Shown here in pieces: positions 56,776-64,000 of a DNA stretch of 64,000 nucleotides. The position numbers and the translations under genes were made by a program. A model generated the notes under the pieces. That model was not told the origin of the DNA and made no database searches. It saw nothing but the letters and a program-made list of their open reading frames with translations. Each line of letters opens with the position of its first letter. Within the stretch, counting starts at the first letter, position 1. Source of the DNA: Streptohalobacillus salinus (GTDB lineage Bacteria > Bacillota > Bacilli > Bacillales > Amphibacillaceae); NCBI RefSeq assembly GCF_003201605.1, contig NZ_QJJR01000009.1:26673-90672 (forward strand). The letters are read 5' to 3'.

Positions 56776-58461
56776 ATGACCCACCAAATTACGATGACAG
56801 ACGTTACCTTCACTTATCCAGGACAATCACGTCCGCAGCTTAAACATGTGACGCTATCGATTAAACAAGGGGCATTTGTGGCGATTATGGGTGGAAACGG
56901 TAGTGGGAAAAGCACGCTCTGTAAATGCTTGAATGGCCTTATTCCTCATTACTATGTGGGAGACTATACGGGAAAGACCACGATTAATAGCCATGATACA
57001 ACAGAAGTGTCGGTGTCGGCGTTATCTAAACACGTTGGTTATGTGTATCAGGACTTTGAAAATCAACTCGTGAGTCCAAGGGTGTTAGATGATGCCTGTT
57101 TTGCACCGCTACACTTTGGACTGAGCGACTTTAAAGCTCGAGGAGAAAGAGCGCTTGAACTTATGGCGATTGATCATTTAAAAGACCGTTACATTTGGCA
57201 ACTCAGTGGTGGACAAAAGCATTTACTAGCTTTGAGCGGGATCCTAAGTTTAAACCCGGATATTATCATTGTTGATGAACCTGTCAGTCAACTGGATCCC
57301 TTTCATGCCGAAGTCATCTATAAACAATTAAAAGCGCTGCATCAACAAGGGAAAACAGTTATTGTGATTGAGCACCATGCCTCTTTTGTTGCTCGTTATG
57401 CTGAAGAAGTCATTTTAATGAGTGAAGGGGAGCTACTCACTCATACATCGGTACGGGAAGCGTTAGAAAATGATGCAGTACTTTCACAAGCTGGCGTTTA
57501 TCCACCGGAAGTAACAATGATGGCGCGAAAGATGAAGAGGCATGATCATCCTTTGCCACTAACGATTGATGAAGCGGAACGTTATTTTAGACCATTATTA
57601 AAACAAACAGAAGAGAATCAAGTTGAAAGCATGCCGACCGTGAATAAAAATGCGGCTGTTCAGTTAAAGGGTGTATCGTTTCACTATCAGTCTCTTGAAA
57701 AAACAACACATCAAGTATTTGACCAGCTTGATCTCAGCCTCTATCAAGGGGAACGCGTGGCATTAATCGGTAATAATGGGGCAGGGAAATCCAGTTTAAT
57801 GAAGCTGTTGACTGGCCAATTTAAACCAAAAACTGGCCAAATTAAGATATTTAACGAAGATATCAATAAACAGTCGCCTGAACAACTAGCCGAGTACGTG
57901 ACATACATTCATCAAAATCCGGAACATATGTTCATTGACGATAGTGTAGAAAAAGATATCGGCTACTTTTTAAAGATGAGACATACACCAAATTTAGACC
58001 AACGTGTAGCTACATTATTAGAACGCTTTGACTTAACCTCACTTAAATCGCGTGATGCGAGACTACTTAGCGGAGGGCAGATGCGGCGTACGTCATTAGC
58101 GATTGGTGAAGGGACGTCGCCAAGGTTATTGTTGCTGGATGAACCAACAGCTACACTTGATATGGTCGCAAAACAACATGTGAAGCGGCTCATGCAAAAT
58201 CAGACAGGTGAAGAAAAAACAATTGTGATGGCAACGCATGATGTGTCTCTCGTGTTTGATTGGGCCACTCGTGTCATCGTTTTAAATAATGGACAGATTA
58301 TATTCGACGGGGTGCCGGAACAACTAGTGGATGATTATCATGTCTTAAATAAAGCAGGGATTATTCTTCCAGAAGTCGTGGAATTGTCTCGGCGACTTGA
58401 ATTGCCATTAATGAAAAACCAACAAATGTTTATCGACTGTCTACAAGATGAGGTGATATAA
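56776..58461 (+). CDS. ECF transporter double ATPase (EcfA-EcfA' fusion)
   Basis: A 561-residue protein with two ABC ATPase domains, as in YkoD-type fused energising subunits. Domain 1 (about 4-240) has GGNGSGKSTLCKC, QLSGGQKHLLA and IIIVDEPVSQLDP. Domain 2 (about 310-545) has GNNGAGKSSLMKLL, LLSGGQMRRTSLA and LLLLDEPTATLD. Both Walker motifs and signatures are intact. The ATG at 56776 follows CGGAGG; the longer frame starts inside the upstream gene. It lies between the S and T component genes. Confidence 0.9.
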   Translation: MTHQITMTDVTFTYPGQSRPQLKHVTLSIKQGAFVAIMGGNGSGKSTLCKCLNGLIPHYYVGDYTGKTTINSHDTTEVSVSALSKHVGYVYQDFENQLVSPRVLDDACFAPLHFGLSDFKARGERALELMAIDHLKDRYIWQLSGGQKHLLALSGILSLNPDIIIVDEPVSQLDPFHAEVIYKQLKALHQQGKTVIVIEHHASFVARYAEEVILMSEGELLTHTSVREALENDAVLSQAGVYPPEVTMMARKMKRHDHPLPLTIDEAERYFRPLLKQTEENQVESMPTVNKNAAVQLKGVSFHYQSLEKTTHQVFDQLDLSLYQGERVALIGNNGAGKSSLMKLLTGQFKPKTGQIKIFNEDINKQSPEQLAEYVTYIHQNPEHMFIDDSVEKDIGYFLKMRHTPNLDQRVATLLERFDLTSLKSRDARLLSGGQMRRTSLAIGEGTSPRLLLLDEPTATLDMVAKQHVKRLMQNQTGEEKTIVMATHDVSLVFDWATRVIVLNNGQIIFDGVPEQLVDDYHVLNKAGIILPEVVELSRRLELPLMKNQQMFIDCLQDEVI

Positions 58462-59271
58462 ATGGATATGGTAAAAACATTGACAGATAAACTGTCGATC
58501 GAACAAGTCAAAATTGAAATTTTAAATACAGCTTATGGCTACCACCAAACTTTTTTACAACGTTTAGATCCTCGGACGCTATTCTTATGGTATTTAGTGT
58601 TTGGGGTTGTACCGTTTTTTATCCACCAAACCTCGGTCTTGATTGGATTGGCACTTTTTCTCATCGTATTAACGGCAATGGCTAAGGTTAGCCCGCTAAT
58701 TATTTTTATTTTAACCCTCGGGTTACTCACTCAAGGTGGGTCGTATTTAATTGTCGGGTTGTTTTTCGGAGGAGAAGTAACGGCGATGTTGCCACTGTTA
58801 AAACTCACCCTGAAATTATCAGTCATTTCAATGGCGAGTATCGTTGTGTTTTGTTCAATGTCACCGGAGAAATTGAGTGATGGCCTGTTAAAAATTGGCG
58901 TCCCAGGTCAAGTGTCATTTAGTATTGGTTATGCGTACCGGATGTTGCCAACGTTAGTTGAAGAATACCATCATATCTTTTTATCGTACCGGTTACGTGG
59001 AAAAGCACCAGTAAAGAAAGGGCTATTTTATAGTAGACAGCTCTTCTATTATATAAAACTATTAATTAAGTCATTTTATCCGCTGATGTTGTCTGTTGCA
59101 AAACGTTCGCGGACGATGGTAGAGGCTCTTGAATCAAAGGGGAGCTTATACGGATTTAATCATCCAAAGGTGAAACAGTTAAAACTTCAACATTTAAAAA
59201 TTAAGCGACGAGATGTGCTGTTCTTTGGCTTAAGTATCAGTTACTTCATTATCTTGATCGGGATCAGTTAG
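58462..59271 (+). CDS. ECF transporter transmembrane component EcfT
   Basis: The 269-residue T component couples the ATPases to the S subunit. It has about five membrane helices plus cytoplasmic coupling helices with YRLRGKAPVKKG and KRSRTMVEALESKG, the latter matching the A-R-G-type EcfT coupling signature. It starts directly after the ATPase stop codon. Together with the two upstream genes it makes a complete dedicated (group I) ECF transporter. Confidence 0.88.
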   Translation: MDMVKTLTDKLSIEQVKIEILNTAYGYHQTFLQRLDPRTLFLWYLVFGVVPFFIHQTSVLIGLALFLIVLTAMAKVSPLIIFILTLGLLTQGGSYLIVGLFFGGEVTAMLPLLKLTLKLSVISMASIVVFCSMSPEKLSDGLLKIGVPGQVSFSIGYAYRMLPTLVEEYHHIFLSYRLRGKAPVKKGLFYSRQLFYYIKLLIKSFYPLMLSVAKRSRTMVEALESKGSLYGFNHPKVKQLKLQHLKIKRRDVLFFGLSISYFIILIGIS

Positions 59272-59392
59272 CGAATACTTAGGTCGCATATCCTTCTGGG
59301 AAGCGAAAAATAATTGCAGTAACCGAGTACGCGCTATAAGAAATCAATACATGTTAAAAATGACAAAATATTAAACAAAGGACGTGTCCCAT

Positions 59393-60151
59393 ATGCATAT
59401 AGATTTTCATAGCCATGTAAAAATATCAAAAAAATCAGCCTTTCAACCGGATTACTTTGAACAAATGATTGAGGAGGCGAAGTTAAACGGCCTTGACGCC
59501 ATTTGTTTAACCGAACATTTTAATACGATTCGTTTCTTTGATGTATATGATTACTTAGATGCGCATTATCGTTACATCGATGACTATTATGATGTAAACG
59601 GATTTAAAGTCTTCCCGGGGATGGAGGTCGATGTAAAAGAAGGGGGACATACACTGGTTATTGGTCAACGTCAATCGATTCGGACGATGAGGGAACAGTT
59701 AAATCCTTATACAACAAAGGATAACTTCATTTCCATTGATCAATTAAATGAATGGGTAAAAGTAAACAACTGTTTATTTATTGGCGCGCATTTCTACCGT
59801 GAATCAACACCACTGATTCATTTAACGGATCAACAACTACACTATTTCGACGCATTGGATTTAAATGGGAAAGACCTGTTTAGTTATGATATGACAAGTT
59901 ACCAAGAGAAATTAACTGAAGTGGCGGATCGGTTAAACTTACCGATCGTTGGGGGGAGTGATACCCACCATTTTCTCCAGTACGGGGTTATTTATAATAC
60001 GCTCAACAATGTTGTCACCATCGAAGCGTTAAAAGAAGCGGTCATTAATCATCAGGTGAAAGTAACGATTGATCCAAGTTTGCCTGTACGTGTCAAAGGC
60101 GCGACAGTTGCTAAGAAGTATTTAAAACGTTTGGTCGAAGTTACGGTTTAA
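59393..60151 (+). CDS. PHP-domain metal-dependent hydrolase
   Basis: A 252-residue PHP protein (polymerase and histidinol phosphatase family). The expected metal ligands are all present: HIDFHSHV (3-10), LTEHF, GMEVD with GGHTLVIG, IGAHFYRE and GGSDTHH (about 193). The enzyme likely cleaves a phosphoester; the substrate is unknown. The ATG at 59393 follows AAAGGA with a 10-base gap; a GTG at 59384 is too close. It is about 120 bases after ecfT with no terminator between, and a terminator follows, so it probably belongs to the transporter operon. Confidence 0.85.
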   Translation: MHIDFHSHVKISKKSAFQPDYFEQMIEEAKLNGLDAICLTEHFNTIRFFDVYDYLDAHYRYIDDYYDVNGFKVFPGMEVDVKEGGHTLVIGQRQSIRTMREQLNPYTTKDNFISIDQLNEWVKVNNCLFIGAHFYRESTPLIHLTDQQLHYFDALDLNGKDLFSYDMTSYQEKLTEVADRLNLPIVGGSDTHHFLQYGVIYNTLNNVVTIEALKEAVINHQVKVTIDPSLPVRVKGATVAKKYLKRLVEVTV

Positions 60152-60165
60152 TAGCATTCAGGGGA

Positions 60166-60192
60166 GACTCACGGGTGATGGTGAGTCTTTTT
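60166..60192 (+). terminator. Terminator after the PHP gene
   Basis: GACTCAC (60166-60172) and GTGAGTC (60181-60187) form a hairpin followed by TTTTT. Confidence 0.85.
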
Positions 60193-60258
60193 GGCTTTCG
60201 TTTAAGGAGAAAGGATAAGTCAGATAATTCACCTGGTACAGACTTACGAGAGGAATGA

Positions 60259-60287
60259 TTGCATTTTTTCTTAAAACACGTTATACT
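60259..60287 (+). promoter_or_regulatory. SRP RNA promoter
   Basis: TTGCAT (60259-60264), 17-base spacer, TATACT (60282-60287), with the RNA beginning about 6 bases later. Confidence 0.75.
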
Positions 60288-60292
60288 AAGTT

Positions 60293-60562
60293 TTGCCGTG
60301 CTAGGTGGGGAGGTAGCGGTGCCCTGTACTCGCAATCCGCTGTAGCGAGACTGAACTCCCATCCGAGGTGCATATTTTTAAGGTCTGCCATAAAGAATTG
60401 GTGTTGACGTTTGGGTCCTGCGCAACGGGAACCTGTGAACCTTGTCAGATCCGGAAGGAAGCAGCAATAAGCAGTGACCTCTCGTGTGCCGCAGGGAAGC
60501 CTGGACTGAGCCATGAATTTATGTAACGCTTGGGGTTATGTTATCGAAGATGGGTGCACGGT
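60293..60562 (+). ncRNA. ffs: Signal recognition particle RNA, long Bacillus type (scRNA)
   Basis: The 270-base RNA closely follows the B. subtilis scRNA: start TTGCCGTGCTA, GGGGAGGTAGCGGTGCCCTG, the Alu-domain region, then the S domain with GTTTGGGTCCTGCGCAA, GTCAGATCCGGAAGGAAGCA and the closing GATGGGTGCACGG. It contains the Alu domain lacking in the short E. coli 4.5S RNA. It scaffolds Ffh in co-translational protein targeting. Its place before dnaX is standard. Ends are assigned by comparison from memory. Confidence 0.93.
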
Positions 60563-60574
60563 TACATAATATGA

Positions 60575-60606
60575 AAATCTCTTACGACAACGTAAGGGAT
60601 TTTTTA
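60575..60606 (+). terminator. SRP RNA terminator
   Basis: AAATCTCTTACG pairs with CGTAAGGGATTT across a 4-base loop (one G-T pair), then a T-run. Confidence 0.85.
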
Positions 60607-60688
60607 ATAGCCAATTTTAGATGCATCGATGCAAGTCTTACGTTATAATAGAGAAGAATTCCGACCAAGAGAGGATACGGTTACTACC

Positions 60689-62383
60689 ATGAGTTATCAA
60701 GCCCTTTATCGTGTATGGCGCCCACAATCTTTTGAGGATGTGGTCGGACAATCACATATCACGCGAACGTTACAAAATGCATTAGTGGAAGATAAATTTT
60801 CACATGCTTATTTATTCTCAGGCCCTAGAGGAACAGGAAAGACAAGTGCAGCGAAAATATTCGCGAAGGCGATTAACTGTGAACAAGCACCTGTAAGAGA
60901 GCCCTGCGGTGAGTGTGACCGTTGTAAAGGTATCCAGTCAGGAGCTATTCCTGATGTGATGGAAATTGATGCTGCCTCAAATAATGGTGTTGAACAGATT
61001 CGCGACATTCGTGATAAAGTTAAATACGCACCGACTTCTGTGCCTTATAAAGTCTACATTATTGATGAGGTGCATATGTTGTCGATGGGTGCGTTTAATG
61101 CGTTGCTTAAAACATTAGAAGAACCACCTCAACATGTTATTTTCATTTTAGCGACAACTGAACCGCATAAAATACCGTTGACGATTATTTCACGTTGTCA
61201 GCGCTTTGATTTTAAGCGAATTACGCAAAAAGCATTAATTGGTCGCATGAAGGATATCATGGAAAAAGAAGCCATTTCGGTTACAGATGATGCCTATCAT
61301 CAAATTGCTTTAGCGGCTGAAGGCGGTATGCGTGATGCGCTGAGTTTACTTGACCAAGCAATTTCTTATAGTGAAGATGAAGTCATTCTTGACGATGTGC
61401 TTGCCATAACTGGTTCAGTTTCACAAGCACGTTTGTCGGCGTTAGTTACGGCGCTTGCTGAAAAAGAAGTAAGCACAGGGTTACAACTTGTTGATGCTTT
61501 TATCCAAGAAGGAAAAGATCCTGGGCGAATGGTGCATGACCTCATCTATTTCTTAAGAGATATTTTACTGTATAAGAGCTCAACGCAACTTGTTGATCAA
61601 ATGGAGCGTGCACGTGTTGATACCTCATTTGAAGGTTTGGTTGATCAATTGGATGCGCATTGGATCCAAGCGGCGATAGGAGAGTTTAATCACTGTCAAC
61701 AAGAAATGAAATGGACGACCAGTCCCAAGGTCTTTATTGAAATTAGTGTCTTGAAGCTCACCGAAACAAAACAAACACAAACAGCAGTTTCAGATGAACA
61801 AGTTTTGCAGTTAACAGAAAAGCTTGGTAAACTAGAAAAAGAGTTACGCTTACTAAAAGAACAAGGCATTAAAGCGACAGAACAAGCACCGCAACAGACA
61901 AAACGAAAACGACCAGTGACATCGAAAAACAGCTATAAAGTGCCGTTTGAGCGGATAAGAATGGTGTTGGAGAAGGCAGATAAAGACTCTTTAAAAGCGA
62001 TTCATCAACAATGGCCAAACTTTATGCAGACGATCAAACAAAAGAGTGCCCCTGCGCATGCGACAATCGTTGATGCAAAACCGGCAGCTGCTTCTTCTGA
62101 TACATTGGTATTAGCGTTCAAGTTTGAAATTCATTGTTCGTTAGCTCTCGATCATCAACAATTAATCGAGGATGCTTTACTTGAACTTTTAGGTCACAAG
62201 GTAACGTTCTTGCCGATTCCGGAAACAGAGTGGTTACCACTTCGTCAAACATTTATTGATGAGCAAAAACAGCGTTCAAAAGATGATGGGACGAGTGAAG
62301 AGACAGAAGATGAAGGTGATCCAGTTGTTGAGGAAGCCCGCAAATTAGTTGGTGACGCGTTATTAGAAATACATGAAGAATAA
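60689..62383 (+). CDS. dnaX: DNA polymerase III subunits gamma/tau
   Basis: DnaX is the clamp-loader ATPase. The ATG at 60689 gives 564 residues beginning [20 protein letters not shown]; longer starts are rejected as atypical. Walker [18 protein letters not shown], a zinc module with [12 protein letters not shown], Walker B-linked [11 protein letters not shown] and the sensor [11 protein letters not shown] are visible. The tau-specific part (about 360-564) binds polymerase and helicase. The weak GAGAGGA ribosome binding site lies about 13 bases upstream. No internal slippery site was noticed. It is followed by ybaB and recR. Confidence 0.96.
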   Translation: MSYQALYRVWRPQSFEDVVGQSHITRTLQNALVEDKFSHAYLFSGPRGTGKTSAAKIFAKAINCEQAPVREPCGECDRCKGIQSGAIPDVMEIDAASNNGVEQIRDIRDKVKYAPTSVPYKVYIIDEVHMLSMGAFNALLKTLEEPPQHVIFILATTEPHKIPLTIISRCQRFDFKRITQKALIGRMKDIMEKEAISVTDDAYHQIALAAEGGMRDALSLLDQAISYSEDEVILDDVLAITGSVSQARLSALVTALAEKEVSTGLQLVDAFIQEGKDPGRMVHDLIYFLRDILLYKSSTQLVDQMERARVDTSFEGLVDQLDAHWIQAAIGEFNHCQQEMKWTTSPKVFIEISVLKLTETKQTQTAVSDEQVLQLTEKLGKLEKELRLLKEQGIKATEQAPQQTKRKRPVTSKNSYKVPFERIRMVLEKADKDSLKAIHQQWPNFMQTIKQKSAPAHATIVDAKPAAASSDTLVLAFKFEIHCSLALDHQQLIEDALLELLGHKVTFLPIPETEWLPLRQTFIDEQKQRSKDDGTSEETEDEGDPVVEEARKLVGDALLEIHEE

Positions 62384-62415
62384 ACAGGAAGATAAAATTC
62401 GAGGAGGAATTACAG

Positions 62416-62739
62416 ATGCGTGGAAATGGTGGAAATATGCAAAAGATGATGAAACAAATGCAAAAAATGCAAAAAGATATGATGAAAGCTCAAGATGAAC
62501 TACAAGAAATGAGTTTTGAAGCAACAGCTGGTGGCGGTATGGTTAAAGTTGTAGCAAATGGTAAAAAAGAAATTATTGATGTAGAGATTAATGAAGAGGT
62601 TGTTGATCCAGATGACGTAGATATGCTTCAAGACTTAATTATTGCAGCTACGAATGAAGTGCTAAATAAAGTGGATGAAGTATCAAATGAGAAGATGGGT
62701 AAATTCACACAAGGTATGAATCTCCCGGGTATGTTCTAA
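62416..62739 (+). CDS. YbaB/EbfC family nucleoid-associated protein
   Basis: The 107-residue DNA-binding protein ([18 protein letters not shown] then methionine- and lysine-rich helix; [17 protein letters not shown] core) is the YbaB/EbfC family member found between dnaX and recR throughout bacteria. It forms dimers and may shape the nucleoid. GAGGAGG precedes the ATG. It lies 32 bases after dnaX and 11 before recR. Confidence 0.93.
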   Translation: MRGNGGNMQKMMKQMQKMQKDMMKAQDELQEMSFEATAGGGMVKVVANGKKEIIDVEINEEVVDPDDVDMLQDLIIAATNEVLNKVDEVSNEKMGKFTQGMNLPGMF

Positions 62740-62750
62740 GGAGGCCAATG

Positions 62751-63347
62751 ATGTATTATCCTGAACCAATTTCAAAGCTGATTGACAGCTTTACAAAGTT
62801 GCCAGGAATCGGACCGAAGACAGCGGTTCGCCTGGCGTTTTTTGTTTTAAATATGAAAGAGGATGATGTGCTTGATTTTGCGAAAGCATTAGTGAGTGCA
62901 AAGCGCGAGCTTACACACTGTAGTGTTTGTGGTCATATCACTGATCAAGACCCATGTCAGATTTGTACCGACGCTTCACGTGATGACAGCGTGATATGTG
63001 TGGTTGAAGATCCTAAAGATGTTATCGCTATGGAGAAAATGCGAGAATTTAATGGACGTTATCATGTCTTACACGGTTCAATTTCACCAATGGACGGGAT
63101 TGGTCCCGAGGATATTAATGTGCCAGACCTAATTAATCGTTTGAAAGATGATAAAGTAAAAGAAATCATTCTTGCGACAAACCCCAATGTTGAAGGGGAA
63201 GCAACAGCGATGTATATTTCCAGGTTAGTGAAACCTTCAGGTATTCGTATTACCCGCATTGCGCATGGGTTACCGATGGGCGGCGATTTGGAATATGCCG
63301 ATGAAGTCACTTTATCAAAAGCGATGGAAGGTAGACGTGAATTATAA
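62751..63347 (+). CDS. recR: Recombination protein RecR
   Basis: RecR forms rings that act with RecF and RecO in recombinational repair. The second of two adjacent ATGs (62751) was chosen for spacing from AAGGAGG; it gives 198 residues starting [19 protein letters not shown]. Features are the helix-hairpin-helix ([14 protein letters not shown]), the four-cysteine zinc motif [16 protein letters not shown], and the TOPRIM domain with [12 protein letters not shown]. Both recF and recR are encoded in the window. Confidence 0.96.
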   Translation: MYYPEPISKLIDSFTKLPGIGPKTAVRLAFFVLNMKEDDVLDFAKALVSAKRELTHCSVCGHITDQDPCQICTDASRDDSVICVVEDPKDVIAMEKMREFNGRYHVLHGSISPMDGIGPEDINVPDLINRLKDDKVKEIILATNPNVEGEATAMYISRLVKPSGIRITRIAHGLPMGGDLEYADEVTLSKAMEGRREL

Positions 63348-63365
63348 TTTGAGGACGTGGTGAAG

Positions 63366-63581
63366 ATGGCGTTTGGCGCGAATAAAAAGAAACAAGCGCT
63401 ACAAGAACAACTGCTTACGGATATTTATCAATTACAAGATGAATGGATGCAAGTGAAATCTGTTCTTGAGAAAAGCGTAGATCCTTCGATTGAAGGAGAA
63501 TATGAATTAAAAGTTGCCGAAGCAAAATATTTCTTCCTATTAAGAGAAGCTCGGCGATTACATTTAAACGCACATGGTTAA
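63366..63581 (+). CDS. yaaL: DUF2508 family protein YaaL
   Basis: A 71-residue, helical, charged protein (KKKQALQEQLLTDIYQLQDE, FFLLREARRLHLNAHG) of the DUF2508 family, located after recR as in Bacillus. Function unknown. The ATG at 63366 was preferred over GTGs at 63357 and 63360. In B. subtilis bofA follows; here a terminator and the rRNA promoter region follow instead. Confidence 0.88.
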   Translation: MAFGANKKKQALQEQLLTDIYQLQDEWMQVKSVLEKSVDPSIEGEYELKVAEAKYFFLLREARRLHLNAHG

Positions 63582-63603
63582 TGCCATATGCGTTTAATTT
63601 TTT
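63564..63603 (+). terminator. Terminator of the dnaX-ybaB-recR-yaaL operon
   Basis: TTAAACGCA (63564-63572) pairs with TGCGTTTAA (63589-63597), with inner ATGG/CCAT pairing, and a TTTTTT tail. The stem overlaps the end of yaaL. Confidence 0.85.
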
Positions 63604-63835
63604 AGCATCGAATAAACAGGTACAGTTTTACAAAGGATTAAAAAAGATTCAAAAAACGTAATAAAATACGTTTATAATTGTGAATGAAGGGTAAATAAAG
63701 TAAGTAGCCAAGATGAGCGAAGCATTGAATAAAGTTTTTTAAATTCATCCTTGCGTTGAACTTGTCGGCTATGGTATATTAATTGGGCAGCATTTTTCGA
63801 GAGCAAAACAACATAATAAGTATTTCAAAAAGTTG
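63604..63835 (+). other. Spacer upstream of the rRNA promoter
   Basis: AT-rich DNA without a gene. It contains an isolated TATAAT (63673-63678) beside the hairpin AAACGTA/TACGTTT, but no matching -35. No bofA-like sequence is seen. A-tracts just upstream of the promoter may act as an UP element. Confidence 0.5.
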
Positions 63836-63865
63836 TTGACTTTGAAATTGTCTGCGTGATATAAT
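63836..63865 (+). promoter_or_regulatory. rRNA operon promoter
   Basis: TTGACT (63836-63841), 18-base spacer, TATAAT (63860-63865) with a TGA extension; A-rich sequence lies upstream. This is the strong promoter driving the 16S-23S-5S operon beyond the window. Confidence 0.85.
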
Positions 63866-63871
63866 ATAGAA

Positions 63872-64000
63872 GTTGTCGAGAAAACAAACGGCAACATATT
63901 GATCTTTGAAAACTGAACAAAACACACAGTATGTTAAGAAAAACAAGTAAGTAAAGCTAGTGCTTTAACCAGAGTTATTATGACTCTTTCAATTATATTG
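63872..64000 (+). other. Leader of an rRNA operon (pre-16S 5' region)
   Basis: The leader contains GATCTTTGAAAACTGAACAAAAC, here noted by its parts GATCTTTGAAAACTGAAC, the typical pre-rRNA leader motif in Bacilli, followed by AT-rich sequence that forms the outer 16S processing stem. The 16S gene itself should begin within tens of bases beyond position 64000. Confidence 0.8.

Noticed and set aside
60141..60514. Minus-strand frames over the SRP RNA
   Set aside because: They are antisense to the conserved scRNA and show no protein family features.
63673..63678. TATAAT at 63673 as an additional rRNA promoter
   Set aside because: No -35 hexamer at 16-18 bases, and a better promoter lies at 63836-63865.

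Overview
The window carries the replication origin and its flanks from a low-GC Gram-positive bacterium of the Bacillaceae type. The gene order rplI-dnaB / rpsR-ssb-rpsF / ychF / parB-parA / noc / rsmG / mnmG / mnmE / jag / yidC / rnpA / rpmH - oriC - dnaA / dnaN / yaaA / recF / remB / gyrB / gyrA / guaB / dacA / pdxS-pdxT / serS / dck-dgk / tadA / SRP RNA / dnaX / ybaB / recR / yaaL / rRNA leader is the Bacillus-type origin order. Three perfect parS sites, a long bacterial SRP RNA, a serine T-box and a DnaA-trio element agree. No sporulation gene is recognisable; bofA, which in B. subtilis sits between yaaL and the first rRNA operon, is absent. An asporogenous halophilic relative (for example near Halolactibacillus or Amphibacillus) is possible, but that is inference.

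Left arm (1-25.4 kb, mostly minus strand, reading away from the origin): a DUF2177 membrane protein, dnaB, rplI, gdpP and yybS; plus-strand HAD phosphatase and MATE exporter; rpsR-ssb-rpsF with an S6:S18-type leader; ychF; a DUF951/DUF554 pair; parB-parA, noc, rsmG, mnmG and mnmE. Between mnmE and jag lie a diguanylate cyclase gene and a multicopper oxidase gene that do not belong to the usual order, with a DnaA-box hairpin next to mnmE. Then come jag, yidC, rnpA and rpmH.

Origin (25.4-32.5 kb): the rpmH-dnaA interval, normally a few hundred bases, is about 5.5 kb. It has been enlarged by an accessory island: a GC-rich hairpin repeat, a 52-aa membrane peptide divergent from a 244-aa secreted protein, an IS110-family transposase with a structured flank that may encode a bridge RNA, a decayed SigO/UviA-like sigma cassette with a YvrJ peptide, a DUF3967 DNA-binding protein, and a frameshifted remnant of a Rep_3 plasmid initiator. 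The remnant ends exactly where the chromosomal DnaA boxes begin. The origin is bipartite: ten DnaA-box-like sites upstream of dnaA, four downstream, the latter followed by five DnaA-trios and an AT-rich unwinding region.

Right arm (32.5-64 kb, mostly plus strand): replication and topology genes, an HD-GYP-like protein with a degenerate HD motif, guaB, dacA, PLP synthase (pdxS-pdxT), T-box-controlled serS, a minus-strand P-type ATPase, tRNA-Ser(UGA), proC, dck-dgk and tadA. A self-contained transport locus follows: an RpiR-type regulator divergent from an ECF transporter (S component, fused double ATPase, T component) and a PHP hydrolase. The window ends with SRP RNA, dnaX-ybaB-recR-yaaL, and the promoter and leader of an rRNA operon whose 16S gene should start just past the edge.

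Protein families were recognised by motif and remembered family sequences; no database search was run. Several start codons were moved from the longest reading frame to the one with a well-placed ribosome binding site.
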